Notes under the pieces: generated by a model
The model's input: only the letters and a program-made list of their open reading frames with translations
What the model was told of the DNA's origin: nothing
The model's database searches: none
Program-made: the position numbers and the translations under genes
NCBI RefSeq assembly: GCF_001957135.1
Contig: NZ_MPHK01000011.1
Span: forward strand, 62,001 to 126,000
Length of the DNA: 64,000 nucleotides
Source of the DNA: Shewanella sp. UCD-KL21
GTDB taxonomy: Bacteria > Pseudomonadota > Gammaproteobacteria > Enterobacterales > Shewanellaceae
Direction: 5' to 3'
In this document: positions 56,691 to 64,000 of the stretch, one piece after another
Layout of the letters: each line of letters opens with the position of its first letter
Position numbering within the stretch: position 1 is the stretch's first letter

Positions 56691-56869
56691 TGATTATTTG
56701 ACGGTGCTAAGCTGATGCAGCATAAGAGATTATATAAGATGCTTTTTAGGGTTTTGTATTAATCGCTCTAATAAGTGAGTAGTTTTTTCATTTTCGCTAT
56801 CAAAGTGTTAGAATTCGGTTCGATTTTTGGGGTGGGTTTGAAACTATTGTAATTAAAGGACTTGATGAC

Positions 56870-57610
56870 ATGAAAAAATTGCTACTTGCTGCAGCTGTAA
56901 CTTTCGCTATGCCATTTGCTGCCCATGCTGGTGCAGACTTTGTTGAAGGTGATAAAACCTTTGCAGGTGAGGCTGAATTAGGCGCAACACTGACAACGGG
57001 TAATACCGATACTTCTTCTGTTAAAGCGCGTTTAGGTATGAAACAAGAATTAGGCAATTGGGAGAATGCTTACCTATTAGAAGGTTTGTATAACGAAGAT
57101 TCAGGTGAGAATACCGCTAAACGTTACTATGTTGGTGCTCAAGGCGACTATAAGTTCGACGAAAAAAGCTATATGTACATCACCGCTAACTATGAAGCTG
57201 ATCCTTTCACCGGTTTCGATTATAAGATCATCGGTTCAGCGGGTTATGGTTACAAGTTTATTGATAATGAAAAAGCCTTTTTAAGCCTTGAAGTCGGTCC
57301 TGGTTATATTTATAAGCAGCTTGATGATGAGCAATCATTAGCATTAGGTTATGACTCAGAGGACAGTGTTGTGGCTCACGGCGCGATGAACTTCAGTTAT
57401 GAAATTACCGACAGTTCAACTTTTAGCCAACTGTTTGTCGCTGATTATGGTGATAACTTAGAAGGCCGCTCTGAAACTGCGCTAACGGCTAATATCATTG
57501 GTGCATTGGCAATGAAGTTTGCTGTCATTGTGCGTTATAACAGTGCGCCGCTTGAAGATAAAAAGAGCACTGATACTGAAACCAATATGACATTATTGTA
57601 TGCATTCTAA
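56870..57610 (+). CDS. DUF481 outer-membrane protein
   Basis: The 246-residue protein has a signal peptide (MKKLLLAAAVTFAMPFAAHA) and a beta-barrel of the DUF481/YdiY family, seen in GEAELGATLTTGNTDTSSVKA, YYVGAQGDYKFDEKSYMY and the aromatic C-terminal end MTLLYAF, which suits insertion by the BAM machinery. Function of the family is unclear; some members are induced by salt or acid. Confidence 0.9.
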   Translation: MKKLLLAAAVTFAMPFAAHAGADFVEGDKTFAGEAELGATLTTGNTDTSSVKARLGMKQELGNWENAYLLEGLYNEDSGENTAKRYYVGAQGDYKFDEKSYMYITANYEADPFTGFDYKIIGSAGYGYKFIDNEKAFLSLEVGPGYIYKQLDDEQSLALGYDSEDSVVAHGAMNFSYEITDSSTFSQLFVADYGDNLEGRSETALTANIIGALAMKFAVIVRYNSAPLEDKKSTDTETNMTLLYAF

Positions 57611-57998
57611 TTAATTTTTTGGGGCATGCGCCCTTAAAAAGTCGTCATATCAGAAACCGAGCTATGCTCGGTTTTTTTTGCTTAAAAATACGGCTTTGTT
57701 GATACAAAATTAGCGCTAACAAAATCTCGTCAACTATTGTAAATGATTTTTATGTTCGCTAGGGAACGCAGCTTAGTGTTGGTAAATGTTGGTTAATGTT
57801 AACTGGCGTTGATTTTAATGTGATTTGGTTAACAAGTGTGTACTTTTGCGGGCGGTTTTAGTTGATTTGTATCGAAATTTCGCGGCGTAGTTCACGAATT
57901 TTAATCTTGTCTGACTATCAGTTGTGTGGATCACAAATAACTATTTGCTGCTCCGGTATAATCTAATGATATATAGCGTAATATGAGATGGACTAGGC
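57611..57998. other. Intergenic region after the DUF481 gene
   Basis: These 388 bases hold the DUF481 terminator at the left and the promoter region of the ToxR-like gene at the right. AGTTGTGTGGATCACA at about 57920 has a perfect right half of a CRP-like site but a poor left half. No ORF is supported. Confidence 0.45.
57654..57679 (+). terminator. Intrinsic terminator after the DUF481 gene
   Basis: AAACCGAGC-TAT-GCTCGGTTT with TTTTT. Confidence 0.9.
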
Positions 57999-58751
57999 AT
58001 GCAAATTGGGTGTTGTTGGTTTGATGATAAGCAAAAAGTGCTTAGTAACCAATCCAAAGCTACCACATGGCAGCTCAATAATAACGAATTCTGGGTGTTG
58101 AGCTTATTAGCAAAACATCGCGGACAAGTTGTGCCTATCGAAAGCCTCTCTTTCCCTACCGATGGTCAGCATCAGCAGCAAATCTCAGAAGAAGATTTAC
58201 AACAAATAATTGCCTTGTTTCAGGATTATTTAGGCGCTTCTCATAGTAGGTTAATAGAGTTAATCCCCAATCAGGGTGTCATTCTTTATACTAAAGTCGT
58301 TGCTGGTAAAAACGGCCTGTTTGATTCACCTAATAAGGTGATGTCTTATGGTCAGTATATTGTGATTATTTTGCTAACGTTAATCGCACTATTTTTTGTT
58401 CATTCACACCTTAATAATCAAGAATCGGTGAAGCCGGATGCCAGCCGAGAGTTTTTAACTCAACAAGGCAATGTTTCGAACCTGTATTTATATACCTCTA
58501 AAGCCAGTGAAATCGATTTAGATTTAAACAGTATTGCAGACCGTATCTCTAATCAGTTGAGAAATTGCCCCATCATGCCTTGGGATGTTATTTCGGCCAC
58601 TTTGGCTGAAGATAACAAAGCCGTGAGTATCGTGATGAAAAAACGTTTACCCGATCGCTGGCGTTTTTATAATATCAAGGTCATGAGGGATCAAGCGCAG
58701 CGACGCTTTGTAACGCCTGAGTGGCTAAAAAAGGTAAATATTTGTGGTTAA
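57999..58751 (+). CDS. ToxR-like transmembrane transcription regulator
   Basis: The 250-residue protein has an N-terminal winged-helix-like domain (WQLNNNEFWVLSLLAKH, LIELIPNQGVILY), one TM helix at about 119-136 (YIVIILLTLIALFFVHS) and a periplasmic domain of about 110 residues with two cysteines, Cys190 and Cys249, which could form a disulfide as in ToxR. The recognition helix is less canonical than in OmpR-type regulators. It overlaps the next gene by eight bases, giving a ToxR/ToxS-like arrangement. Target genes unknown. Confidence 0.8.
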   Translation: MQIGCCWFDDKQKVLSNQSKATTWQLNNNEFWVLSLLAKHRGQVVPIESLSFPTDGQHQQQISEEDLQQIIALFQDYLGASHSRLIELIPNQGVILYTKVVAGKNGLFDSPNKVMSYGQYIVIILLTLIALFFVHSHLNNQESVKPDASREFLTQQGNVSNLYLYTSKASEIDLDLNSIADRISNQLRNCPIMPWDVISATLAEDNKAVSIVMKKRLPDRWRFYNIKVMRDQAQRRFVTPEWLKKVNICG

Positions 58752-59298
58752 AGCTGTAACAGATTTTTTGTTAACTAGAATTGGTCGTGTAGTTTTTACT
58801 ATCTGTTTCATCGTAATCTCTTGTTGTTCGGTGTTAATGTTAGAGCATTTTGCTGATTCAAGAGAGATATGGGCCTTTGATTGCCAGAGTGACTTATATG
58901 AATTTAGTACAGACAAAGAGCATACAATTGAGCTTGATCACGGGCCACTTTTTTTAGCATTAACGGTTAAAAATAAGCAAATTCAGTTGAATTATTACAA
59001 TGCCAAAGGTTCAAAAAATCATGAATATGCAACCTTCGATGGCGATTTGACTGAACTAGAGGTTGGTGACATGACCTATGAGCTAGATTTAGTGTTAACC
59101 GATGCTCAGTTTAACCAAAATAATTCCTATTTAAGAAACTACCTCGCCAAAGAGCTTAAAACCACAGCGGCTCAGTTGCAAACTCAAGCTCAGCTGCATA
59201 TTGCTGTTCAAGTTTTAGAAATGGATATTGATAATAAATATATCTTAATGAAATTTAAGCCTTACAATATGCTTTGGGCATGCCGTTTACATGAATAA
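58744..59298 (+). CDS. ToxS-like periplasmic partner of the membrane regulator
   Basis: The 184-residue product starts with GTG (AAGGT eight bases upstream), has one TM helix (about 14-35) and a periplasmic domain with two cysteines, Cys47 and Cys180. No sequence family is recognised; the role is inferred from gene order, overlap with the regulator gene and matching topology. In ToxS and TcpH the periplasmic partner protects or activates the regulator. Confidence 0.7.
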   Translation: MVKAVTDFLLTRIGRVVFTICFIVISCCSVLMLEHFADSREIWAFDCQSDLYEFSTDKEHTIELDHGPLFLALTVKNKQIQLNYYNAKGSKNHEYATFDGDLTELEVGDMTYELDLVLTDAQFNQNNSYLRNYLAKELKTTAAQLQTQAQLHIAVQVLEMDIDNKYILMKFKPYNMLWACRLHE

Positions 59299-59389
59299 TG
59301 GTATAGTTTTAGCTATTTACGCCTCCTTTATCTGCTGAAATTCGTTATAGTTAAGGCAAGGCAAACTCTGAGATAAAAATACTTCCATA

Positions 59390-60781
59390 GTGGCTAAAGT
59401 CAAAGTAAAGAAAGAAGAATCATTATCGCTTAAATTCAGCCATCAAATGGAGGCTGGGCAGCAGCGCAGCTTTGATTTATATTTTTACTTACCCACAGAG
59501 ATGGGGGTTGGCGAAAAAACCCTCGACGAAGAAGAGTATTACCACAGCGCAATGCTTGGGCGGCGCTCTTATTACTCTCAGGGGTTACACCTACCATTAG
59601 TGCAAAACCGTTTTGCCAGTATTAATAAACGCACCAAAGAAGAGTTCCGTTTATACCTCAACTTGTTTGCCTATCAATTTGCCGTGGCCATTGAGACTGA
59701 TGCAAAAGAATTGCGTCTTATCACTGATCCTGACGACTTTTATCCCGCATTAACTGAATTAGGTGAGTCGGTCACGCAGCTACTTAAAAAGTTTCGCCGT
59801 AACGAGCCTAGCGATGAAAAGCTCAAATCCTACTTCAATAATGCTGACAATTACCTGTCCTGGTTTTGTGAACAACAACTGTTAAAAACCTTAGCTTATC
59901 GGCCGCGTAGTGCTGAATATAGTGATGTTAAAGATCAACTGGTGGCGTTATGCCGCGCTGAGCATCATTACCGTGAAGAGGAAAGAAAGTATAATTCATC
60001 CGGCACCAAGCAAGATGCTAATCGCATTTCAAATAAGATGCTGTTATTAAGGCGCTTAATACAACAAGGTGTTGTATTAAAGGAGGAGCTAAAACCCTTA
60101 GGCATAGGCTTGAAAAAGTTTGTCACAGGCTTGGCAACGGGGTTAGTGATGATGGTGGTTTCTGCACTGATCATTAAGGCTCAAGGGGTGTTTAGCGGCT
60201 TAACCATGAGTTTGGTGGTTACATTAGCGGTGATATACGGTTTTCGTGAAATTTTTAAAGAAGATGTGCGGGTTGCGATGTGGCGCTATATTCAGCGAGG
60301 GCGTCCACGCTGGAGTCAGATCTTAAGGGATACTACCACCCAAGCCGTGATTGCTAAGCAGTTTGTATGGCTGGACTTTATTCGCAGCCAGGATATTCCC
60401 GCTACAGTCGCTGAGATTATGAAACAACGCCATCGGCAAAATAAAGTCGATGCTGTGGTGCTGCATTATCGCATTGCCTCTAAGGTTACCAATAAAGAAT
60501 TTGAAGCTGGCTACTCTAAAATTCAAGAACAAGTAAACTTTAGCTTGGTGCCTTTTGCCCGTAATTTAGAGCGTGGTAAGGCAAAAATCTATAGCGAACA
60601 AGATGGCAAAGTCAGTAATGAATCAGTAGAAAGGCGCTATCAAATCAACCTAGTAGCTGTATTAAAAGATGGCAAAGGCCCACTTGAATATGCCCGTTAC
60701 AAAGTTATTATGAGCCGCTCTAGTATCATTGAAATTACTCAAAGCAAACTGCCAGGTGGGCTGTTAGAAATTGGCGAATAA
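59390..60781 (+). CDS. Conserved hypothetical protein with two central membrane helices
   Basis: I do not recognise a named family. The 463 residues consist of a soluble N-terminal part (about 1-240, rich in E, K, R, L), a hydrophobic pair at roughly 246-282 (FVTGLATGLVMMVVSALII, GLTMSLVVTLAVIYGF) and a soluble basic C-terminal part ending in SRSSIIEITQSKLPGGLLEIGE. Both soluble parts are probably cytoplasmic. The start codon is GTG, with a weak ribosome site. A perfect 12-bp hairpin covers its stop codon. Confidence 0.75.
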   Translation: MAKVKVKKEESLSLKFSHQMEAGQQRSFDLYFYLPTEMGVGEKTLDEEEYYHSAMLGRRSYYSQGLHLPLVQNRFASINKRTKEEFRLYLNLFAYQFAVAIETDAKELRLITDPDDFYPALTELGESVTQLLKKFRRNEPSDEKLKSYFNNADNYLSWFCEQQLLKTLAYRPRSAEYSDVKDQLVALCRAEHHYREEERKYNSSGTKQDANRISNKMLLLRRLIQQGVVLKEELKPLGIGLKKFVTGLATGLVMMVVSALIIKAQGVFSGLTMSLVVTLAVIYGFREIFKEDVRVAMWRYIQRGRPRWSQILRDTTTQAVIAKQFVWLDFIRSQDIPATVAEIMKQRHRQNKVDAVVLHYRIASKVTNKEFEAGYSKIQEQVNFSLVPFARNLERGKAKIYSEQDGKVSNESVERRYQINLVAVLKDGKGPLEYARYKVIMSRSSIIEITQSKLPGGLLEIGE

Positions 60782-60797
60782 GTTGCTTATTCGCCAA
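60771..60797 (+). other. Perfect hairpin spanning the stop codon
   Basis: TTGGCGAATAAG (60771-60782), three-base loop TTG, CTTATTCGCCAA (60786-60797). The TAA of the gene is inside the 5' arm. No T-tract follows, so it may stabilise the mRNA 3' end or be a weak terminator. Confidence 0.7.
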
Positions 60798-60837
60798 GTA
60801 GACGTTAGCTGTAGTGATGATATAAGGCTGGCTATGA

Positions 60838-63072
60838 TTAGCGAGCCTTACGGGTAAAGGCTTGGCAAATATTTTGGTTACCGGTTTGCTTGGCGCGGCT
60901 TAACGCCACTTCAGCGTTGCTGAGATAATGTTCAAAAGACTGCTGCTCTAAATAGCCAGAAATACCGATATTAATCCCTTCATTTAATTCATTTTGCTCC
61001 AACCTATCCATAATGCTCATGGCGTATTTATGCGCTTGAATGGAGTCACTCAGCGGCAGTAATATCACTAATGATCCAAGTCGCCAATGGGCGATTTGAA
61101 AGCCTGTGGGTAAATCGATGAGCAACTGCATTTCAATGTCTTTTTGGCGTTGTTCTAAATGGTCAATATCACTGATGTGACTTATGAGCCCCTCAGGGTT
61201 AATGTCCATGATCAATAAACAGGTTTGTTCACGGCTAGACTCTGTCAGGGTACTAAAATGCAGCTCTAATTCTGAAAGCTGCAATACCATTGAACTCAGT
61301 GGCGTTTGTTGATTAGGTAACTGTTTTAGCGCTGTTTGCGGCAATAGATCTTCAAAAGTACAGATAAAATACTCGTGTTCACCGTCGACAGAATGCTCCG
61401 AGCGAATATTGGCTTTTAAGCTAGTGGCAAAAGGGGTTTCACTGCAGGCTATTACTTGGCCTTTCCATTTCCCTTGCAAGCTGATGCGACTATTGATATC
61501 GGCCCATTGCTTGGTGATGTCTTTGCCTAACAGGCTTAAGATATTGACATTACTGTCAGCAGCGAGCGCCATTAAGTTTTTAAATTTCAGATTATATTTG
61601 AGTAATTGACCGCTGGAGTCCGTTAATGCGGTGGCTACCGCGCTTTCAGATAATAACTGGTAGCGGTATGCTTGATGCTTTGCTTGGGTAAGCTCGGTGA
61701 TGTTTTCAAAGGTCACCAGCCAGTATTGCTCACTGTGTTTATTTTTATAGCTGGGCTGACAACATAGCGAAATAGTGCAACTGTCATTGTTTAAATTGAT
61801 CACCTGCTTCCAAGTGACATTGTCACACATGGCTTCAGTGAGCTGGTTATATTGCGCCTCTTCTAATGGCAATACGCGCTGTAAACTACGCTCAACGAGT
61901 AATTCAATGTTTGTTGATAGGGTATTGGCTGCTTGTAGATTGGCTTTGATGATGCGGCCGCTGGTATTCACTATCAAGCAGTTTTGATTACTGTTAAATA
62001 ATGCGCTGGCTAAATTAATACTATTGCTATTAGCGGTGCTTTCTAAATAGAAGCGATGCTTTAACACCAATAAACTGGAGGCTAACGCGGTAATGATCAA
62101 AGAGAAGCAAATTAACATATAGCGCCAGTGATCAAACTTTTCCGCAATATCCTCATGGCGAATATAAGACAGTAAATAGTATTCTCTTACGTCTTCATCT
62201 TGAGGCGCCACCTCAACCTTTAAAAACACAAAAGTGCCACTGTCAGTATGAAATTGACCAAAATGGGTGTTGGCCATGTGTTGCCATAATTCTGGGTATG
62301 ACTGAATTATACTGCTGCCTAATGTATTAGGTAGCCTTTTCATGGGGTACTGCTGATTACCGCCCGCATAGAGCACGCCTTTAGAACCAATAAGCAGTAA
62401 TGGCGAGTTATGGTTAAAAAATGCCGGTTTAATTGATTCGAGTATTTCAGAAACCGAATTGTAGGTCACTAAGTAGCCGCGAATACTTTGGTCGTTATTT
62501 TCAAGCCTGGCCAACTGGTAAACATAAGGGGTTAACTTGCCATTTATTGGCACAAATTGAATATTGGAGTAGTAGGTGTCACTGCCTCCCATTGTCTTGG
62601 AAGCTTCTAGAATAAACTCTGGGATAGTGACGTTACTAAAAGCATCTGTAGAGCTTATACGGGGGTTACCTTGGGGATCAAACAGGGTTAAGCCTAATAA
62701 CTCAGGAATATTGTTAAGCAATATGTCCCAGTTGTCTTCTAGCTTGTAACGTTGCGCCTTAGATGGGTTTGCTAAATATTGCTTCATAAGCTCTGATTTA
62801 GCGAAAGCTTGAGTGCGAAATTGAAGAAAGTTAATTTTATCCGATGCGAGGGTGCCTACTGTTTGTAATTCACTATAACGTTTATCAGCCCAATCTTCTT
62901 GTAGGCGCCTTTCGCCTAACTTAAGCAGTAGCACAGTCAAAATGACAATACTTAACAGCATAACCAATAATTGACTAGACAGCGCTAATACATGTTGTCG
63001 TGTCCATTGAATATCTTGGGTGGAGATTAAAACAGACTTTGAGACGTTTTTATTGGTATATCTCTTAAACAT
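60838..63072 (-). CDS. Membrane sensor with PAS-like region and degenerate GGDEF domain
   Basis: The 744-residue protein has a TM helix at about 29-50, a large periplasmic sensor region (about 51-325, probably a double-Cache type), a second TM helix (about 332-350), one or two PAS-like domains (around 365-480 and 490-590), and a C-terminal GGDEF-like domain. In the latter the signature following the A-H-W-R position reads LGSLV instead of G-G-D-E-F (RLGSLVILLPL), so cyclase activity is not expected. The family tail NAEVALSRAKQTGNQ is kept. It may act as a c-di-GMP or GTP-binding sensor or through protein contacts. Confidence 0.82.
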   Translation of the reverse strand: MFKRYTNKNVSKSVLISTQDIQWTRQHVLALSSQLLVMLLSIVILTVLLLKLGERRLQEDWADKRYSELQTVGTLASDKINFLQFRTQAFAKSELMKQYLANPSKAQRYKLEDNWDILLNNIPELLGLTLFDPQGNPRISSTDAFSNVTIPEFILEASKTMGGSDTYYSNIQFVPINGKLTPYVYQLARLENNDQSIRGYLVTYNSVSEILESIKPAFFNHNSPLLLIGSKGVLYAGGNQQYPMKRLPNTLGSSIIQSYPELWQHMANTHFGQFHTDSGTFVFLKVEVAPQDEDVREYYLLSYIRHEDIAEKFDHWRYMLICFSLIITALASSLLVLKHRFYLESTANSNSINLASALFNSNQNCLIVNTSGRIIKANLQAANTLSTNIELLVERSLQRVLPLEEAQYNQLTEAMCDNVTWKQVINLNNDSCTISLCCQPSYKNKHSEQYWLVTFENITELTQAKHQAYRYQLLSESAVATALTDSSGQLLKYNLKFKNLMALAADSNVNILSLLGKDITKQWADINSRISLQGKWKGQVIACSETPFATSLKANIRSEHSVDGEHEYFICTFEDLLPQTALKQLPNQQTPLSSMVLQLSELELHFSTLTESSREQTCLLIMDINPEGLISHISDIDHLEQRQKDIEMQLLIDLPTGFQIAHWRLGSLVILLPLSDSIQAHKYAMSIMDRLEQNELNEGINIGISGYLEQQSFEHYLSNAEVALSRAKQTGNQNICQAFTRKAR

Positions 63073-63240
63073 TCACTTACTTATTTTTAACAGTCCCGGT
63101 AAGTGAATGTTAGCACGAATGCCCCATAAGGTTGACCTTAGAGACTGAGTTTTTCAGCAATTTTTTGTTCAAAGCTAAAAGTTACCCTAAGGGCAAGTTG
63201 AGCCAATAATAAAGCTTAACCCAGAGGCCCCTTGATTTAG

Positions 63241-63900
63241 TTAGCCAACAATATCCAGTTGTCGACACTTAAAGGTCGCGCCTCGTTGCTCAACTAATGC
63301 TTTACAGCGGGCAATATCAACCCCTTCAAGGCCATTGATTGCCGATACCTGTACATCAGTTATATAAGTGGGCGCCATGTCGATAAAGCTGAGTACAGCA
63401 GCAAAGGCGTGTTTCAATTTGGGCTGACAATGCTGAATATACAGGGCTTCAGTATCGGCATTAAGGGATATTGACAAGCTATCAATACAAGATGCTAACT
63501 CAGGTAATATATTGCGCCGATGGAAAAGGTTAGCTAAACCATCGGTATTTAAACGCACTTTCGCGCCGGATTGTTTAAGCTGTTTTGCGACCACTAATAA
63601 GGTCTCAAGGTTTAAGGTTGGCTCGCCATATCCGCAAAATACATACTCATCAAAATCTGCAGTGTTACCTAATAAAGGAATAATATCGTCAGGCTTCACT
63701 TGTCTATCAAGAGACAATTCATATTGATGAACCTGTTTTGAGCCATTATGTTTGGGGCAAAACTGGCATCTTAAGGTGCAGCGCCCAGTAATATTGAGGT
63801 AGCGACTGCGGCGGATATCATATACTAAGGTGTTGGCTGCGATATCATTTGTCGCCGTTGCTGTGGTATTCGTTTTTGTCATTGTGGTTTCAGGCTTCAT
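63241..63900 (-). CDS. Radical SAM protein, TatD-associated type
   Basis: The 219-residue protein has the cluster motif CTLRCQFC (C-x3-C-x2-C) that binds [4Fe-4S] and SAM, followed by FCGYGEPTLN (the G-G-E-P-like SAM-binding strand) and RLNTDGLAN. YDIRRSRYLNITGRC at the N-terminus is typical of the group often found beside tatD. It may continue an operon beyond the right edge. Reaction unknown. The start is uncertain: MTKTN six residues later is also possible. Confidence 0.85.
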   Translation of the reverse strand: MKPETTMTKTNTTATATNDIAANTLVYDIRRSRYLNITGRCTLRCQFCPKHNGSKQVHQYELSLDRQVKPDDIIPLLGNTADFDEYVFCGYGEPTLNLETLLVVAKQLKQSGAKVRLNTDGLANLFHRRNILPELASCIDSLSISLNADTEALYIQHCQPKLKHAFAAVLSFIDMAPTYITDVQVSAINGLEGVDIARCKALVEQRGATFKCRQLDIVG

Positions 63901-64000
63901 CTGAATATCAATAATGCAGTGTGATTAAATGATATTAACTCAAGCCAATATTGATATCTGTTTGTGAGTTCGCATTATTGGCTAAAGCGCCAATTTCAAT

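Overview
The window is chromosomal DNA from a marine gammaproteobacterium, almost certainly Shewanella or a close Alteromonadales relative. The basis is a six-gene Na+-NQR operon, a metK / tkt-epd-pgk-fba neighbourhood, GlyGly-CTERM exoproteases, a split-alpha transhydrogenase and AT-leaning codon use. This assignment is inferred from gene content and protein resemblance; no search was run. No rRNA, tRNA, CRISPR array or intact transposase was seen.

Layout. 1-3.3 kb: start of a PAS-type protein running off the left edge, then the proton-translocating transhydrogenase pntA1-pntA2-pntB (minus). 3.6-12.5 kb: assimilatory sulfate reduction cysJIH (plus), an unknown membrane-anchored protein, a phospholipase A gene (pldA) broken by one in-frame TAA, and cobA, which supplies precorrin-2 for the siroheme of CysI. 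12.9-18.9 kb: nqrABCDEF, with an unannotated 38-codon ORF coupled to nqrF. 19.2-21.9 kb: an AT-rich accessory segment with a coupled two-gene unit (orphan ParA-like ATPase plus a class III nucleotidyl-cyclase-fold protein), followed by about 0.95 kb of non-coding DNA full of CATGGATG-centred palindromes. 21.9-27.6 kb: a Tat-exported M19 dipeptidase homologue lacking several zinc ligands, csdE-csdA, an aldo/keto reductase, yjjX and an RNase H with viroplasmin domain. 28-37.2 kb: serine uptake and deamination (sdaC, sdaA), a dicarboxylate/amino-acid symporter, three GNAT acetyltransferases, a META-domain lipoprotein, small hypotheticals and a flavin-reductase-like protein.

37.3-55.1 kb: metK with a clear MetJ operator, then central carbon genes tkt, epd, pgk and fba. 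Between metK and tkt lies a roughly 10 kb block of three genes: a one-component membrane regulator (winged helix, one TM segment, TolB-like propeller) and two large secreted S8-family proteins with C-terminal GlyGly-CTERM anchors. The first S8 protein has lost all three catalytic residues; the second keeps all three. A regulator, a pseudoprotease and an active protease in a row is the most unusual system in the window.

55.3-64 kb: a MATE exporter, a DUF481 outer-membrane protein, a ToxR/ToxS-like transmembrane pair, a conserved hypothetical membrane protein, a membrane sensor with PAS region and degenerate GGDEF domain, and a TatD-associated radical SAM protein. Intrinsic terminators separate most transcription units and are listed where both stem and T-tract are visible.
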